From NCBI GenBank assembly GCA_036250225.1, contig JAPZLL010000005.1, forward strand, positions 434,001 to 498,000: a stretch of DNA of 64,000 nucleotides, in the 5' to 3' direction. The notes beneath the pieces are model-generated. The model was not told the DNA's origin, searched no databases, and saw nothing but the letters and a program-made list of their open reading frames with translations. Positions 10,132 through 21,732 of the stretch are shown in pieces (position 1 is the stretch's first letter; each line of letters opens with the position of its first letter). Source of the stretch: Cercophora sp. LCS_1. Taxonomy: Eukaryota; Ascomycota; Sordariomycetes; Sordariales; Lasiosphaeriaceae. A program made the position numbers and the translations under genes.

Positions 10132-11019
10132 CTATGTGGTACTTTCGCCTTCACTCTCGGTCTCCTCTTCGGCAAACTCCTTGCGTTCCGGTTCGCGATT
10201 CAAGATCTTGTCTCCCTCTTCTATCAAGGCCCCGATATTCCCACCCCCCAGTCCCCTTTCTGCCCACCTGACTAGTAGTCGTCTTGGAACGTCCCACTGT
10301 CTTTTTGCTTCATCTGCCTTGCCTTCTTCAACCAGCTGCCTCATGCGTCCGACAGCCTGCAACACGCCCTTTGCCACCTCCCTTGTCCTTTTCCTCCTTT
10401 CCTCCTGTGCGTCACCCCTCGCGACGTTTCGGCGTAGATCCTCCCTAACTCCTACCGCCTGCTCATATATACCCTTGATTACCAAGTCCAACGTCCCGGC
10501 AATCGGGTGAAGCGGGTCCATCGTCGTTTGCATTCGCCTGATTGTCTCGGTCGCACTGATCAGCTTACTGTAGTTGTCGTATACCAAGGCCTTTTTTTCT
10601 GCATCCAGCGCCCGTATTTCCCCCAGCACGCGAGCGTATGTCCGCAGCAAATCGGATAGCGAACTGGAGGCCAATGTGTGGGAGATGTACGACTCCGCGT
10701 CGAAATCGGGGGCGTCAAGCTCCGAGGGAACTGTGAGTGTGTCGAGTGTTAAGTCAGACGAGATCGTCACCTCAACGGTCGGGAGAGGTGATTGCTTGAT
10801 ATTGTAGTATTCGCGGAGGGCTGCGCGGTTAGCGCGCTTGCTTGGTGCGGGCGCCGGTGCAGGGGCAGATACATTCGGATTAGGGGAACTTGCTGTCGAG
10901 AGCGGGCCGATGTCGAGCGAAGGCCGTGTTGAGGAGGTTGGTGTGGTGGCTGCTTGGGAAGACGGCATTCTTCGGTTGAGCGGGGTTGAGGGGTCACGAG
11001 GAGACGCGATGGTGGACAT
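10132..11019 (-). CDS. VPS51: Vps51-like GARP/EARP tethering subunit
   Basis: A single exon encodes 295 residues. After a Ser/Pro/Ala-rich N-terminus, the Vps51/Vps67 domain starts at ALREYYN (about 67) and includes LDAPDFDAESYI (about 100) and the helix EIRALDAEKKALVYDNYSK followed by ATETIRRM. Vps51 is the small subunit of the GARP complex that tethers endosome-derived vesicles to the trans-Golgi and binds the SNARE Tlg1 in yeast. The protein is short like fungal Vps51, unlike the longer animal ANG2. The C-terminus is acidic. It is convergent with NIF3 and divergent from RMI1. Confidence 0.88.
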   Translation of the reverse strand: MSTIASPRDPSTPLNRRMPSSQAATTPTSSTRPSLDIGPLSTASSPNPNVSAPAPAPAPSKRANRAALREYYNIKQSPLPTVEVTISSDLTLDTLTVPSELDAPDFDAESYISHTLASSSLSDLLRTYARVLGEIRALDAEKKALVYDNYSKLISATETIRRMQTTMDPLHPIAGTLDLVIKGIYEQAVGVREDLRRNVARGDAQEERRKRTREVAKGVLQAVGRMRQLVEEGKADEAKRQWDVPRRLLVRWAERGLGGGNIGALIEEGDKILNREPERKEFAEEETESEGESTT

Positions 11020-11531
11020 TGTAGCGGCTCGCTTGGGGGATAAATCGGATACGCGTCCACAAACGGTTCCAAGGTTCAGCGATGGTCCCTGAGATCACTT
11101 GGAGGTTGGGACTGTAGACAGCAAGGCGCTGGTTGAGCAGCGATGTGTTCGTCTGACTAAGGGAGCTTGGGCCGTGGCAGGGGTGTTGCCGCGCCGGCAG
11201 CTACCGAAGAGACAGATCCCGGACCTTTCCCGGTGCGGGGTGGTCACCATCCAACCCGGCAACGGGCACAAGCCTGCGGACGATGGTTTTTGTAAGTCAA
11301 TGGGAGCCAGACGCATATCAGGCCCGGGGCGTCATTCCGTTGATATCACTCTCATTTTCTTGCCTGTTGTCTCAACCTCAAAATACGCTCTGTGGTTTGG
11401 CTTAGCTGCCATTTTCCTCCCTAGTGACACAACCTCTCAGCGTACACGGGATTTTCGACTCACCCATTCCACTCAAAGATAGCAAATCTGGTTATTTTAC
11501 TGTGACGTGGATAACCGGTCACTCTTTCAAC
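11020..11531. other. divergent promoter region, VPS51 / RMI1
   Basis: This 512-nt spacer lies between two divergent starts. Open frames on the plus strand here have no ATG continuity with RMI1 and no recognisable domain, so I treat the region as promoter and 5' leader. Confidence 0.6.
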
Positions 11532-12266
11532 ATGCCTCTAGACGCTGCAACACAACTCCAGAACTCTCTTCGCACGCAGTCCGGTCCTGTCCCGTCTCTC
11601 GCATGGCTGCGCGCCGTGGTCCCGCCACGACCCATACCACTCGCTCCCCTCATTGCCACAGCCCGCACTCGCCTTTTAGCTGCGGACTTGACTAGTCCTG
11701 GCCTCCTCGACCCCGTCTATGCTGAGCATCATCGCCTTCCGCGACAAGCGATCAACAACCCAGAGATAGACACATTCAGGATTGAACAAGATGTTGTGGT
11801 TCAAATCATTGATATAGAGAGTATATCGCGTAGCCGGTGGGAGCAGGTAGAGGAAATGGAGGCTATCGAGCGGGGCGAACAGACCCGAGGAAGGGAGGTG
11901 ATTAGGTTGCCCGTTGGGGAGGATGGCGATGAAAACCAGAATGGGGACGGGATGCAGCCCTCCGCGGCCACAACAGCAGCAACTGTGGTGACAGGAATAG
12001 CAAAGAATGCCACGCACAAGCTCGTGGTGCAGGATTGCAAAGGAACGAAGGTGTATGCGATCGAGCTCGCTCGGTTGGATTGGCTCGCAATTGGGACCAC
12101 AAGGATCGGTGAAAAAATGCTGTTAAAAAGGGATACACAAATAGCAAGAGGGGTATTGATGCTAGAACCAGAGAATTGCACTCTGCTTGGAGGACGGGTT
12201 GAGCAGTGGCACAAGTCTTGGGTGGAAAGCCGATTGGCGAGGTTGAAGGCCGGGACTGGAACCTGA
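11532..12266 (+). CDS. RMI1: Rmi1, RecQ-mediated genome instability protein 1
   Basis: A single exon encodes 244 residues. Rmi1 is the OB-fold partner of the Sgs1/BLM helicase and Top3 in the complex that dissolves double Holliday junctions. The start at MPLDAATQ is chosen because fungal Rmi1 begins with this short helix; the open frame extends further upstream without an ATG. Visible family features are PSLAWLRAVV (about 18-27), RLLAADLT, the LP then VVVQIIDIESIS strand (about 88-99), and, after a variable acidic loop, HKLVVQDCKGTKVYAIE and GVLMLEPENCTLLGG. The loop between them (about 115-155) is low complexity. Convergent with SKI3 across about 155 nt. Confidence 0.9.
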   Translation: MPLDAATQLQNSLRTQSGPVPSLAWLRAVVPPRPIPLAPLIATARTRLLAADLTSPGLLDPVYAEHHRLPRQAINNPEIDTFRIEQDVVVQIIDIESISRSRWEQVEEMEAIERGEQTRGREVIRLPVGEDGDENQNGDGMQPSAATTAATVVTGIAKNATHKLVVQDCKGTKVYAIELARLDWLAIGTTRIGEKMLLKRDTQIARGVLMLEPENCTLLGGRVEQWHKSWVESRLARLKAGTGT

Positions 12267-12422
12267 AGGGTGGAATGTTCAATCCGGTCAGAAAAGGGCG
12301 ATCGGGTAGGCATAGTTCGAAGTAGAAACACTGTTCTCAAATGCGATGCGCATTCCAGACTCTTCTCTCTAAACTGAACTACTCATCTACGCCCATGTCT
12401 CTGGGTATCGGGTTCTTTGCAG

Positions 12423-15400
12423 TCAGCTATTCACAGCCTCTGACAATGTGGCCCAGCCGCATCCATCCCAAGGTGCGATCAGAATCGCCGTCTGTGCATC
12501 CGCTACTCTCCCGGTCCCGGCATATGCCCGGGCAAGATCCTCCGCGCCAAGAGGTCCCCTTGGGGGAATACTCTTGAGCGCAACACGCAACGCCATCTCT
12601 GCCGCACCTTTACCTTCAGCTCCTCCGAGAGCCGCTAGTTCAGACCAACCATGTGGTAGCTCCGGATGGAGCATGGTATCCGTTTGTGCCTGGCTGACGC
12701 TCCCCCCTTCATAGACTGCTGCGTCCACGTCTAGTGCTGCAATTGCCCTCATCACCTCACCCAAGTGACTCTGCTCCTCTGGTGAAACCCCTCCTTCACT
12801 GGCCCTCAAGGCTTGCAGTTCCTGCAAAACGGCTTCAAGACTCTCTTCATCCCCATCCAACAATGCAATGACCCCCAACAACAGGACTGATTGCACGTGC
12901 TGTGGAGTTTTTTCGATGACCTCAAAGAGAACCTCCCGTGCTCGCTCTCTGTTCTCCTCTCTTCCGGTTGCCCACAGAATCTGAGAGAGAACGCACGCGG
13001 CATACGGGTTGCCATCCGACTCTTGCAGTGCAGTCTCGAAGCACGGTATGGCATCGCCAGTGTTCTTATTATGATGCTGTGCGAGGCCCATGATTACGTG
13101 TGCGCTAAGGCGAAGCTTCCTCCGCTCCTCTCCTGTCAGTTCACTCTCCGAACTGTTGTCGCTACTAAGTTGAAGGGCAAGCTCGGCTGCCTTAATTGCC
13201 TTGTCAAATGAGCCAACTGCAAGGTAAGAACGGGCAAGATCAGATTTGGCAATGGCGAAGCGTTTTAGGGTTTCCGGTGATTCGGTGGTCTCATAATTTG
13301 CTTCAATGGCTGCGCAGAGTTCTTCGAGCGTGGTTATTGACCGTGTACTATCGTGGATGCGCTCATGAAACAGCGCTGCGAGATGACGATGAGTCGGGTC
13401 ATGAGGTTGAAGTGCCTGCAACTTGGCCAGAGCGAGCAGTGGCTGGAGGTAAAGGGTTATTGGCTGGTCCGAGAACGATGCTGAGATATGATCAAAGACG
13501 GAGACTGAATAGTGCCGCCGCGTGGCGACTGAGGAGTTTTCCGCAATTTCGATGGCGTGTGTAAAGAGACCGCGGGCTTCCTTTGCGTCTCCGAGCAAAA
13601 GGGCCACGAAGCCTTGCCCAAGCCATGCGTGAGAATAGTCAGGATCGGCTGATTGTGCTTTTGTAAACGCCTCGTTCGCAATCGGTATGTCGCCTTGAAT
13701 TAGACCCAGGGTCCCCAGATTCCCCCAGACATGGGCGCCCCTCTCATTGAGATACAGACTGCGGGCAAAGGAGTGTTGCGCGACAGTCGGGTTCACCTCA
13801 CTCGTAACGACGCCCAGGGCGTTCCAAAATTCCGAGTTGCCCGCCTCAAGCTCAATAGCACGTTTGAAACATGCCATCGCTGCTTTCAGGTATCGAGTCG
13901 ATTTCTTCCTGATCTCGCGTGGCATGCATCCATGAGCACGGTATTCAGCCCATCCCAAGTTGTAATAAGCCACCGCCTGAGCATGAGCATCATTTGCCGA
14001 TACATGGATGGCACGCTTATGTGCTAAGATTGCCGCTTGCAAGACCTTTGTCAGGTCAACCGCGCACATTTCATCTGCTGGAAACATGCCGCCGGTACTG
14101 CCAACCCCAGTGCCCACTCCATCGATATCCGAGAGGACCTGGTATTCCGGTATGCCGTCGTCTTCGCCAAGTAGACTTCGAACCTGATCCGCCGGGAAAT
14201 CAGGGGTGCAGCCTTGGATGTGAGAAAAAACCGAGCAAGCATCTGCAATCGCTTTCCAGAAGTTGAAAGTGGAAGTTATGGCAGCAGGTGCTTCGGTTGC
14301 AAAAGTCAGAGTTTTTTTCGCGTGGTCGACCGCCTTGCCAAACAAGCCTTTGTCTAGACTGTCCATTGCATTTTCGACGAGCGCTTGCATGAGAGCAATA
14401 GCAACCCCCTCTTCTCGGGGGCGACCCTTCATGACTTGATGATAGAGAATGATGGCTTCGTCGAACTCACCCAACTCGCGCTTGACATCGGCGAGAATGA
14501 AGTTGGTGAACCAAGTCTCCCCGATGGTGCTTGAATCCTCTACACCCTCGAGCCTCTGCGCATTGAGCAAGGCCTTGGTGGCTGCCATATACATTCCGGA
14601 GCCATAGTAACTCTCGCCCAAGCCCACCCAAGAATGATAGTCGTTTGGCGATATCCTCAAAGCAGCCTGGAACGAGACAATAGCTTTGTGATAGTCCTGC
14701 TTGTTCAATTCGGCAACGCCCAATGCAGCGAACGGCCAGCTGATACCTTTTCGCTTCGAGCCTGGCGGCGGTTTTACCTTGCCAGAGTCGACCACCCTCT
14801 GTGCAACCAATTCAACCCGGTCCCAGTCACCATCATCGGCGAATGATCTTGCCAACCGTTCGGCAGCCTCGACTTCTGACGGCGACAACTCCACGGCTTT
14901 CTGGAAACACTTGCGGGCCCTCTTCTTGTCGTTGGCGTAGTCTGCGTAGTATATGCCGAGGCTTGTGTAGGCAGGAGCGTAGTTGAGGTTGCTCTTGAGC
15001 GCTTCTAGAAAGTAAGAATAAGCCCCCGAGCGATTTTTTCGAGCTGTCCGAGAGGTGTCAATGTGCCAAGCGCAGTATCCCAGCCGGTATTGGGTTTGCG
15101 CCAAAAGCTCTCGATTGATTGACTGTCCTTTCTCGGTAAGTTGTGATACACACCTCGCCAGTTCAGATGCACTGTCTTGAAAATTTCCTTCCAAGGCCTT
15201 GACCCAAGCGGCCTCCGAACGGACTCGGAGATTGTCTGGCGCTCGCTCCAGTGCCCTCTCCAAAAAGCTGATTGCTTCTCCGTACTCTTCCTCCTCTTCG
15301 AATATTAGCCCAACCCCTATCAAGGCAGAGGTCGAAGCCGGGTCGCGCGCCAAGATACCGTCAAATAGACCCTTCGCCTCTTGATGATGGCGTGGGCTCT

Positions 15401-16744
15401 GATAGAAGACCAACGATGTCCCGAGGTACAAAGAGAAAGCATCCTCAGTGCTCCGAAATTCAAGCCCAGTCCTGGCACGCTCTTCCTTGAGATGATCTAG
15501 AGCCCTACGCATCAACTCAAAGTTGCTCTCGTGTTCTTCAAGGAACTGGTAATATTCCCCCATTAACCTGAAAGCGAGGAGCGAGTCAGCACCAGAAATG
15601 CCTTCCGTCATCATTAAGAGGCGGTCCTCTTCGGTCACCGGTACATAAGTTGTCGCGGCCCCTCCTTCCTCGTCGTCTTCGCTCTCATCTTCGGTCCGGG
15701 CTTTCTTTGCGGCCTTCTCCTTCTCCAATTTCGGGAATGGCGATACGAAACTAGTCAGGAAACCCATTATGACCCTACTGAGGTCACTATCCGGGAAGAA
15801 AAGACAGTACTGCCTCAAGGCGGTGACATCCCAACCACGAATATCTTTGTGGTCTTGCCAATTGATGGCTATGTCCCAGGCAAACTTGTACGGATGCTTG
15901 ATGATAACCATGTCGTCCGCTAGTTTCCGCACAAGTGCAGCTTCGCGGTCTTTTTGCTCACCGGGAGGCCAAGCCAAGAGGCGGTCATGACAGTATTGCA
16001 GGAGCTTCTCTTCGTATGTGCGGCGAAGCTCGTCATCCGATGACCAGTCAATGATCTGCCTGTAGACATAACCCAACCTGCTCTTGTGGTAAACCTCGCG
16101 CTTGACCTCCAATGTAACATCGGCAATCCGAGCACCTATTCTTGTCCGGCGCTCGCCGATTAATGTGTTGATACGCTTTTTCTCGTCCGTCTCGATGATT
16201 TGCGCTTGGGTTTCGTAAGTTTTGGCAGGGGCGGGAACACGCCCCTCAAGTGCTGAATAGATAGGACTCTCTGGTAGGATGAGGTCAAGGGCGTCAACGT
16301 AGTGCTGGCGATCTCCCTGAGAACGTGCGTGGTCGATGAACTTGTCGACGACGTCCTGACATTTGAACATCTCGTTGACATCCCGAAATATCTCGGCAAG
16401 TCGCAACGCGGCATACTGATACTGCTTGATCTTCTTCACTCCATGGCGTTGGTAGAGTTTGATTAATCCCTGCCATGCCTGAGGATCATTGGGCTTGAGG
16501 GTGGTGGCAGTTAGGTATGCTGCCTCGGACTCATCCAGGTTGTTCTTCTTGTCCAGCGCAAAGGCGAGGAAGACATGACTGTGTCAAGTCAGCGTGGAGC
16601 TATGTGTGTAAAGCAAAGAACTTACGATTGGTGGTTGTTTGCGTCTTTCTGGATGACTTCATTCGCAATTTCGATGACCGTGTCCCACTTCTGTTGCCTG
16701 GTGGCGTCCGCCGCCGCCTTGAGAAGAGCCTTTACACTAGCCAT
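12423..16744 (-). CDS. SKI3: Ski3, TPR scaffold of the Ski complex
   Basis: Two exons (16744-16626 and 16578-12423) joined by a 47-nt intron with a GTAAGT donor give 1424 residues, close to yeast Ski3 (1432). Ski3 is the tetratricopeptide scaffold that holds the Ski2 helicase and Ski8 and feeds RNA into the cytoplasmic exosome for 3'-5' mRNA decay. The N-terminus (KALLKAAADATRQQKWD) starts a TPR, and TPR-type helices with A/G, Y and P spacing recur along the whole length (for example NALGVVTSEVNPTVAQHSF and AWLGQGFVALLLGDAKEA). An acidic stretch (EDESEDDEEGG) interrupts the N-terminal third. The intron joins NNHQS to HVFLAFALD without loss. Head-to-head with UTP22 with only 317 nt between start codons. 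Confidence 0.93.
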
Positions 16745-17061
16745 GTTTGGTGTTGACCGTAAAAGGTTCTTACATTTCCAGAAGAAAGCGAATGGAAATC
16801 CCCTTGGTTCGGTTTGGCACTGACTAGGTGAGTGTTGCTCGGTGGGGCAAGTCGAACGATGCTCGGGCAGTATGTACCTGTGTCTATCACCACCTGGGGA
16901 AAGGTGCTTCCGTCCGGGTGTTGCGGGGCAGCTGTTACGTCAGCCCCGCATTTCCTTATCGCGATAACGTCTGACGGGAAAAAAGTTTGGGGCCGTTTTC
17001 GTGACCTTGAGAAACACGCCGAACCCATACCGTTGTGGTAAATGACCGAACACAAGAGAAC
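16745..17061. promoter_or_regulatory. short bidirectional promoter, SKI3 / UTP22
   Basis: Only 317 nt separate the two start codons, so regulatory elements are probably shared. A TTACGTCA (reverse TGACGTAA) ATF/CRE-type site lies at 16935-16942. No clear TATA box was seen. Confidence 0.5.
16935..16942. promoter_or_regulatory. ATF/CRE-type site TTACGTCA
   Basis: It matches the bZIP consensus TKACGTMA on one strand and lies in the SKI3/UTP22 divergent promoter, about 125 nt before UTP22. The assignment rests on sequence match only. Confidence 0.3.
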
Positions 17062-20000
17062 ATGGATATAACTCCAACGAAAAGAAGAAAACTCGGCCAC
17101 TCCGGGGAGCCCGAGTCTGCGCTTCAATCTGTGGCATCGACTGGGTTATCGAGGTCCCGAGCGTTCGTCTTGGAGGCAGAAGAGCTCCTGAATGAGGTCG
17201 GTTTGGACTATGCGACTGTTTTTGAGGGTGCAGATAGACTGTTGCGGAAGATCAAGAGCTCTATTGAGACCATTGAACCACATGAGTCCCTTCAGGTAAG
17301 TCCAAGATAATTTAAGTGGCTGGAATATGGCATTGACTTTCTTAGATCACCGAAGCAGCATTGCGACTCGAGAGGAAACACGGAATTAGGATACCCTTTC
17401 CAGAGCCGAGACCCCGGAAGGAATCCAATCATAAGGTGGCTTTTACGAAACCCAACCAATTCAATGTTGTTGGAAGCTATGTCTCGAAGAGTATGATCAA
17501 GACCCAAAAGGACCACGCCATCGACATGGTTTTTGTGATTCCTGCCGAGGCGTTACAGGAAAAGGATTATCTCGACTTACGATACTTCCACAAGCGGGCG
17601 TACTATCTGGGGGTTGTCTCTGCTGCCCTTAAAAGGGACTTTGGGGACGCGGCAGATCTCTCATACGAATACTTGAACGGCAACCCACTTTGCCCTGTCA
17701 TTTCCGTGCGGCCGAAGTCGCCTGAATCATTGGAAGGTCCGAGCGGCTTCAACAGTACCGACAGTGTTCATTACCGGGTTCGAATAATACCAAGCAGCCC
17801 AGAGGGCTTTTTCCCAAAGTCAAAACTGCAGCTGGACGCTGGACTTCTTCGGAAAGGATGGGATGGATTGGCTGCGACATCTTTGCCGACGCCATTTTAC
17901 AACTCCTCGCTGGCTGCCGAAGCTTGTTTCTTTCCCTACTTGAAACTTATGAGAATGATCGAGAAGACTTGTGCGGCCTTCAAGAGCGCCTGCATTCTGG
18001 GTCGGATCTGGCTCCAGCAACGCGGATTTGGGAGCAATATTGCCAACGGAGGATTCGGTCATTTCGAATGGGCTTTGCTGCTGGCTCTGTTGATCCAGGG
18101 AGGCGGGAACAAGGGGACCTCCACACTCTCGCCGTCGCTCAGCAGCACCCAGCTGTTCAAAGCGACGGTCCAATTTCTCGCGGTGTCGAATCTTGCCGAG
18201 AAACCCTACACATTCGGTAGCGCCGATATCGACACAGCTGGACCTGTCATTTATGATTCTACCCGTCAGCTGAATATCGCTTTCAAAATGAGCCCATGGT
18301 CTGCCGTTCTGCTTCATCACCATGCCAGATGGACCCGCAATCTCATGAACGACAGTGCTGTTGATCAGTTCGTCCCCAGTCTCATTCTAAAAGCCGATAT
18401 GCCGGTGCACAACTTTGACTTAGTTGCGCGTCTGAACCACTTTGGTACTTTTGACGTGGCAGGGGGGGCAGACTCTCGTGGAAAAGCATGGGAGTTCAGC
18501 AGCAAGCTTTACGAAGTCCTCAAACGCGCGTTGTCGGACAAAGAACTTGGAGAGAGAGCGCGGTTGATACATCTGGGAACGCCAGCTTTGCCTGCCTGGT
18601 CTCTCACTGAGGATTGCGTCACGCCAGATGAGTGTGCCCTGGAAATTGGTATTCTCTTTGATCCCATCAACGTTGCTCGTATGGTAGACCGAGGTCCTAT
18701 CGCAGGTCCCACTGCCCAAGAAAGGGAAGAGTGCGAAAGATTTCGTGGTTTCTGGGGCCCTAAGGCAGAACTTCGGCGTTTCGAGGGCGACGCCATCCGT
18801 GAGACAGTCATTTGGTCGTCTACCTCGCCACTTGAACTGTGTGAGGAGATCATGCGTTACACCCTCAATCGCCATCTGGGAGTTGGGGCTCTGGAAGATG
18901 ATATGTTGTTCTACGGCTCTGGTCTTTCTGCGGTTCTGCCGGTGAAGTCGACCGACACCGCGGTATTTAACAACGCAAGGAAGGCATTTGGCACTTTTGA
19001 GCGCGATATACGCGAACTTGACGAGCTGCCACTGCATGTACGGCAGATCGCGCCCATTTGCTCAGAGTTGCGGCACACCTCTGTCAAGTTGCCGGTTCTC
19101 GGGTCATCTAAAGCGCGCGTTGTTCCCATGGAGACCGTCGTCTCGTTTGAGGCGTCGGGGAAATGGCCCGAGAACCTCGCCGCCATACAGCGAACGAAAG
19201 TTGCATTCCTCCTCATGATCAGTTCACTTCTCGAGAAAACCAAGGCTGGTCAAGTCCGAACGTTCATTGGGTTAGAGGACACCAAATCCGAAGTCGAAAA
19301 CCTCGCATTTCTAGACGTCATATATGAGACTGGCGCAGCGTTTCGCCTCCGGATCCACAGTGATCTCGAGGAAACACTTCTCGAGCGCCAAGCTAAGGAC
19401 AAGACTCAAGAGCAGCATGTCCGGGCGACAGCAAGAGCCCTACTTGGCACGTTCAGGAGACTCTACACACACCTTCCGCTGCATTCCCAAACCGTCACCA
19501 CCTTCGTCACCCGATTTCCCGCTTTATCATCGACCACCCGCCTGCTCAAACATTGGTTCTGGGCCCACAAACTCTCGAACCATTTCACTGACGAGTTTAT
19601 CGAGCTCGTTACTCTCCACATCTTTCTAGCCCCCTATCCCTGGGACGCCCCATCTAGCGCCAACACGGGCTTCTTCCGAGCTCTACTCTTTCTTGCGCAC
19701 TGGAATTGGCGTTCCGAGCCTCTTGTCATCGACACAGGGGGCGAGATGCCGCCTACGGACCGCAAGGCGATTGCGACACGACTGGAGGCTTGGCGCAAGA
19801 TTGACCCTGCAATGAACCACACCGTCCTTTTCATGGCCACGACACAAGACAACACCGGAATCGCGTACACCTCCAGCCATGGGCAAGCCAAACCCGCCAA
19901 GGTAGCTGCAGCACGCATGACGGCGCTGGCAAAGAGCGCCTGTTGTGTGGTGAGAGAGCAAGGCGTCAAGTTGGACACCAAGGGACTTTTTGTGCCATCT

Positions 20001-20477
20001 TGTAAAGACTACGATGTTGTCATCCGCCTGAACGGCAGAGCGATTCGGGCCTCATCAAGGACATATGTTACGGACAACCCTGATGAGACTCGACTCGATA
20101 GCCGGATGGCGCACCCCAGGTTCAAAAACCTTGATGAGCGGACAGGCCAAGACCCGCTGCCCGTTGCACAGCATTCTACCGAGACGTTGTTAGGGCAGAT
20201 AGATGTGATATTTTCTGGAACCTTGGTGTTTTTTCGTGGCTCTCCAGACGATCTGACGATCGGGGCTATCTGGAACCCCCAAGCCCGTCGAAAACAATTC
20301 AAGGTCAACCTGCCCGCTTCTTATGAACCCGGGAAATCGGGTGCTAAGGAGGCGCTCGGGGACGAGGAAGATGCCAAGGTAGACGTTCTCCTCAACCAAG
20401 AAGCGATCATCGCGGAGATTGCAAGGATAGGTGGCGATCTGATCGAGAAGATTGATGTCAAGGGGCTTGACAGGTAG
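17062..20477 (+). CDS. UTP22: Utp22 (Nrap), small-subunit processome protein
   Basis: Two exons (17062-17295 and 17346-20477) with a 50-nt GTAAGT...TTAG intron give 1121 residues. Utp22 belongs to the UTP-C module of the U3 small-subunit processome, which assembles on nascent pre-rRNA in the nucleolus, and in yeast partners Rrp7. The fold consists of two tandem inactive nucleotidyltransferase/PAP-like modules (Nrap domains). Visible family features are an N-terminal basic stretch (TPTKRRK), VGSYVSKSMIK then DMVFVIPAEALQEKDYLDLRYFHKR (about 110-165), WLQQRGFGSNI and GGFGHFEWALLLALLIQGG (about 300-330), and LSNHFTDEFIELV then PWDAPSSANTGFFRALLFL (about 800-850). The ATG at 17062 is the first in frame. 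Convergent with ASF1. Confidence 0.95.
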
Positions 20478-20721
20478 CTGTAGTTATCAAACCGTTTTCC
20501 AGCTTTGTGACTTGCCGGGATTGGATACCAATCAAAGCAATGCGGTTAAAAAGTGCCCTTGGTGGAACTATCGAATCTAGCTGGGTAGTGCTATTACAGA
20601 CCAAGACACGTCTAGAGTTTTAAAGTTTTCCCTCTGCCCATATAAATCATGAACCATGAATGCAGGTAGTCGACCAGACACAAACTCGTGCTGCAGGTCG
20701 CTCCAGTCCATCCTTGTCACA

Positions 20722-21732
20722 TCACTGAACCATGACTTCGGACTTCACGGCACTGGTCGCAGGCGCTGCGGGCTTGTCCATGTCGACGTCCATCTCTTCA
20801 CCGTCCACAGCCTCACCTTCAGCCTCCTCCTCGAGTTCCTCCTCCATATCATCTTCACTCTCACCCTCGATGTCGACACTACCGTCGTCAGACATCTCAT
20901 CCTCCTCGGCGCCATTGGCTGCCCCAGTTTCGACCTCAGCGGCGGCGCCCTCAACGCCGTCCATCATGGCGTCCTTTTCAACTGTCTCGCCGATTGTCTC
21001 AGGGCCAACCTCTTCAGCGGCCAACGCTTCCTCCTCTGCAAGCTCTTCAGCTCCATACTCCTCCTCGTCGGCAACAAGGTCTGCCTCGGGTTGCTCGGGG
21101 GGAAATTCGGCAGGCGCCGAGGCCTCAGAATCCCTACGCGCAGGGGTGTTAGGAGGCGGCACGAAAAAGGGAAGAATTCAAGCCAAATGGAGGATGACTT
21201 ACCACTTAATTGCGAACCTAGTGACACGCGGCTTCTCAGCCAGTACGTTACGGCGTATCTTCTCAATGACGGGCTGAGCTGGGGGCGCATTCTTCAACTC
21301 TTCTTCGTCATACTCATTGTTGACATAGTAGCCGACACGCACAAACTCGCGGCCATCATAGGCGCAAGTAAGCAAGATGACAGTCACGCCTAGCAGCTCG
21401 TCGATGGGGATACGCTTGGTGTCAGGAGGATCAGCCTCAAAAACAAACTTGTTGACGCCAACCGGAATCGGGCCAACTAGGAGTGAGTCGAGTTCCTGGT
21501 CGTAGTTGTCGGACTGTGCAGAGCCAACGTAGGTGAGCTTCCATTCAAGGTCTAAAGTCGCGCGTTAGCTCGAGTTTCCAATAGCAGGGGATGCGAGGAA
21601 GTACGCGCGGAGGTCGTGTTCACCTTTTTCGAGCTGCTCGAGGCACTCAAATGTAATCTCGAACAAGTATTTGTCGGTAAACCGAGCGGGGTTGTTCATC
21701 ACATTGACCCCAAGAAGCGAAACAACCGACAT
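20722..21732 (-). CDS. ASF1: Histone chaperone Asf1
   Basis: Three exons (21732-21624, 21551-21203, 21133-20722) give 289 residues. Asf1 binds H3-H4 dimers and passes them to CAF-1 and HIRA in nucleosome assembly. The conserved immunoglobulin-like core fills residues 1-155: it opens MSVVSLLGVNVMNNP, continues FEITFECLEQLEKDLEWKLTY across intron 1, and has GVTVILLTCAYDGREFVRVGYYVNNEY and KPRVTRFAIKWD across intron 2. After residue 155 a fungal acidic tail follows, nearly all Glu/Asp/Ala, and ends in a short basic-hydrophobic peptide. Intron lengths are 72 and 69 nt. The long plus-strand open frame over the last exon is the complement of the acidic repeat. Head-to-head with RNA14. Confidence 0.96.

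Noticed and set aside
11099..11482. 127-codon plus-strand frame before RMI1
   Set aside because: No domain, and it lies in the divergent promoter; RMI1 conservation begins at the ATG at 11532.
20732..21277. Long plus-strand Ser-rich frame over the end of ASF1
   Set aside because: It is the complement of the acidic Glu/Asp repeat of ASF1; no splice pattern or family of its own.
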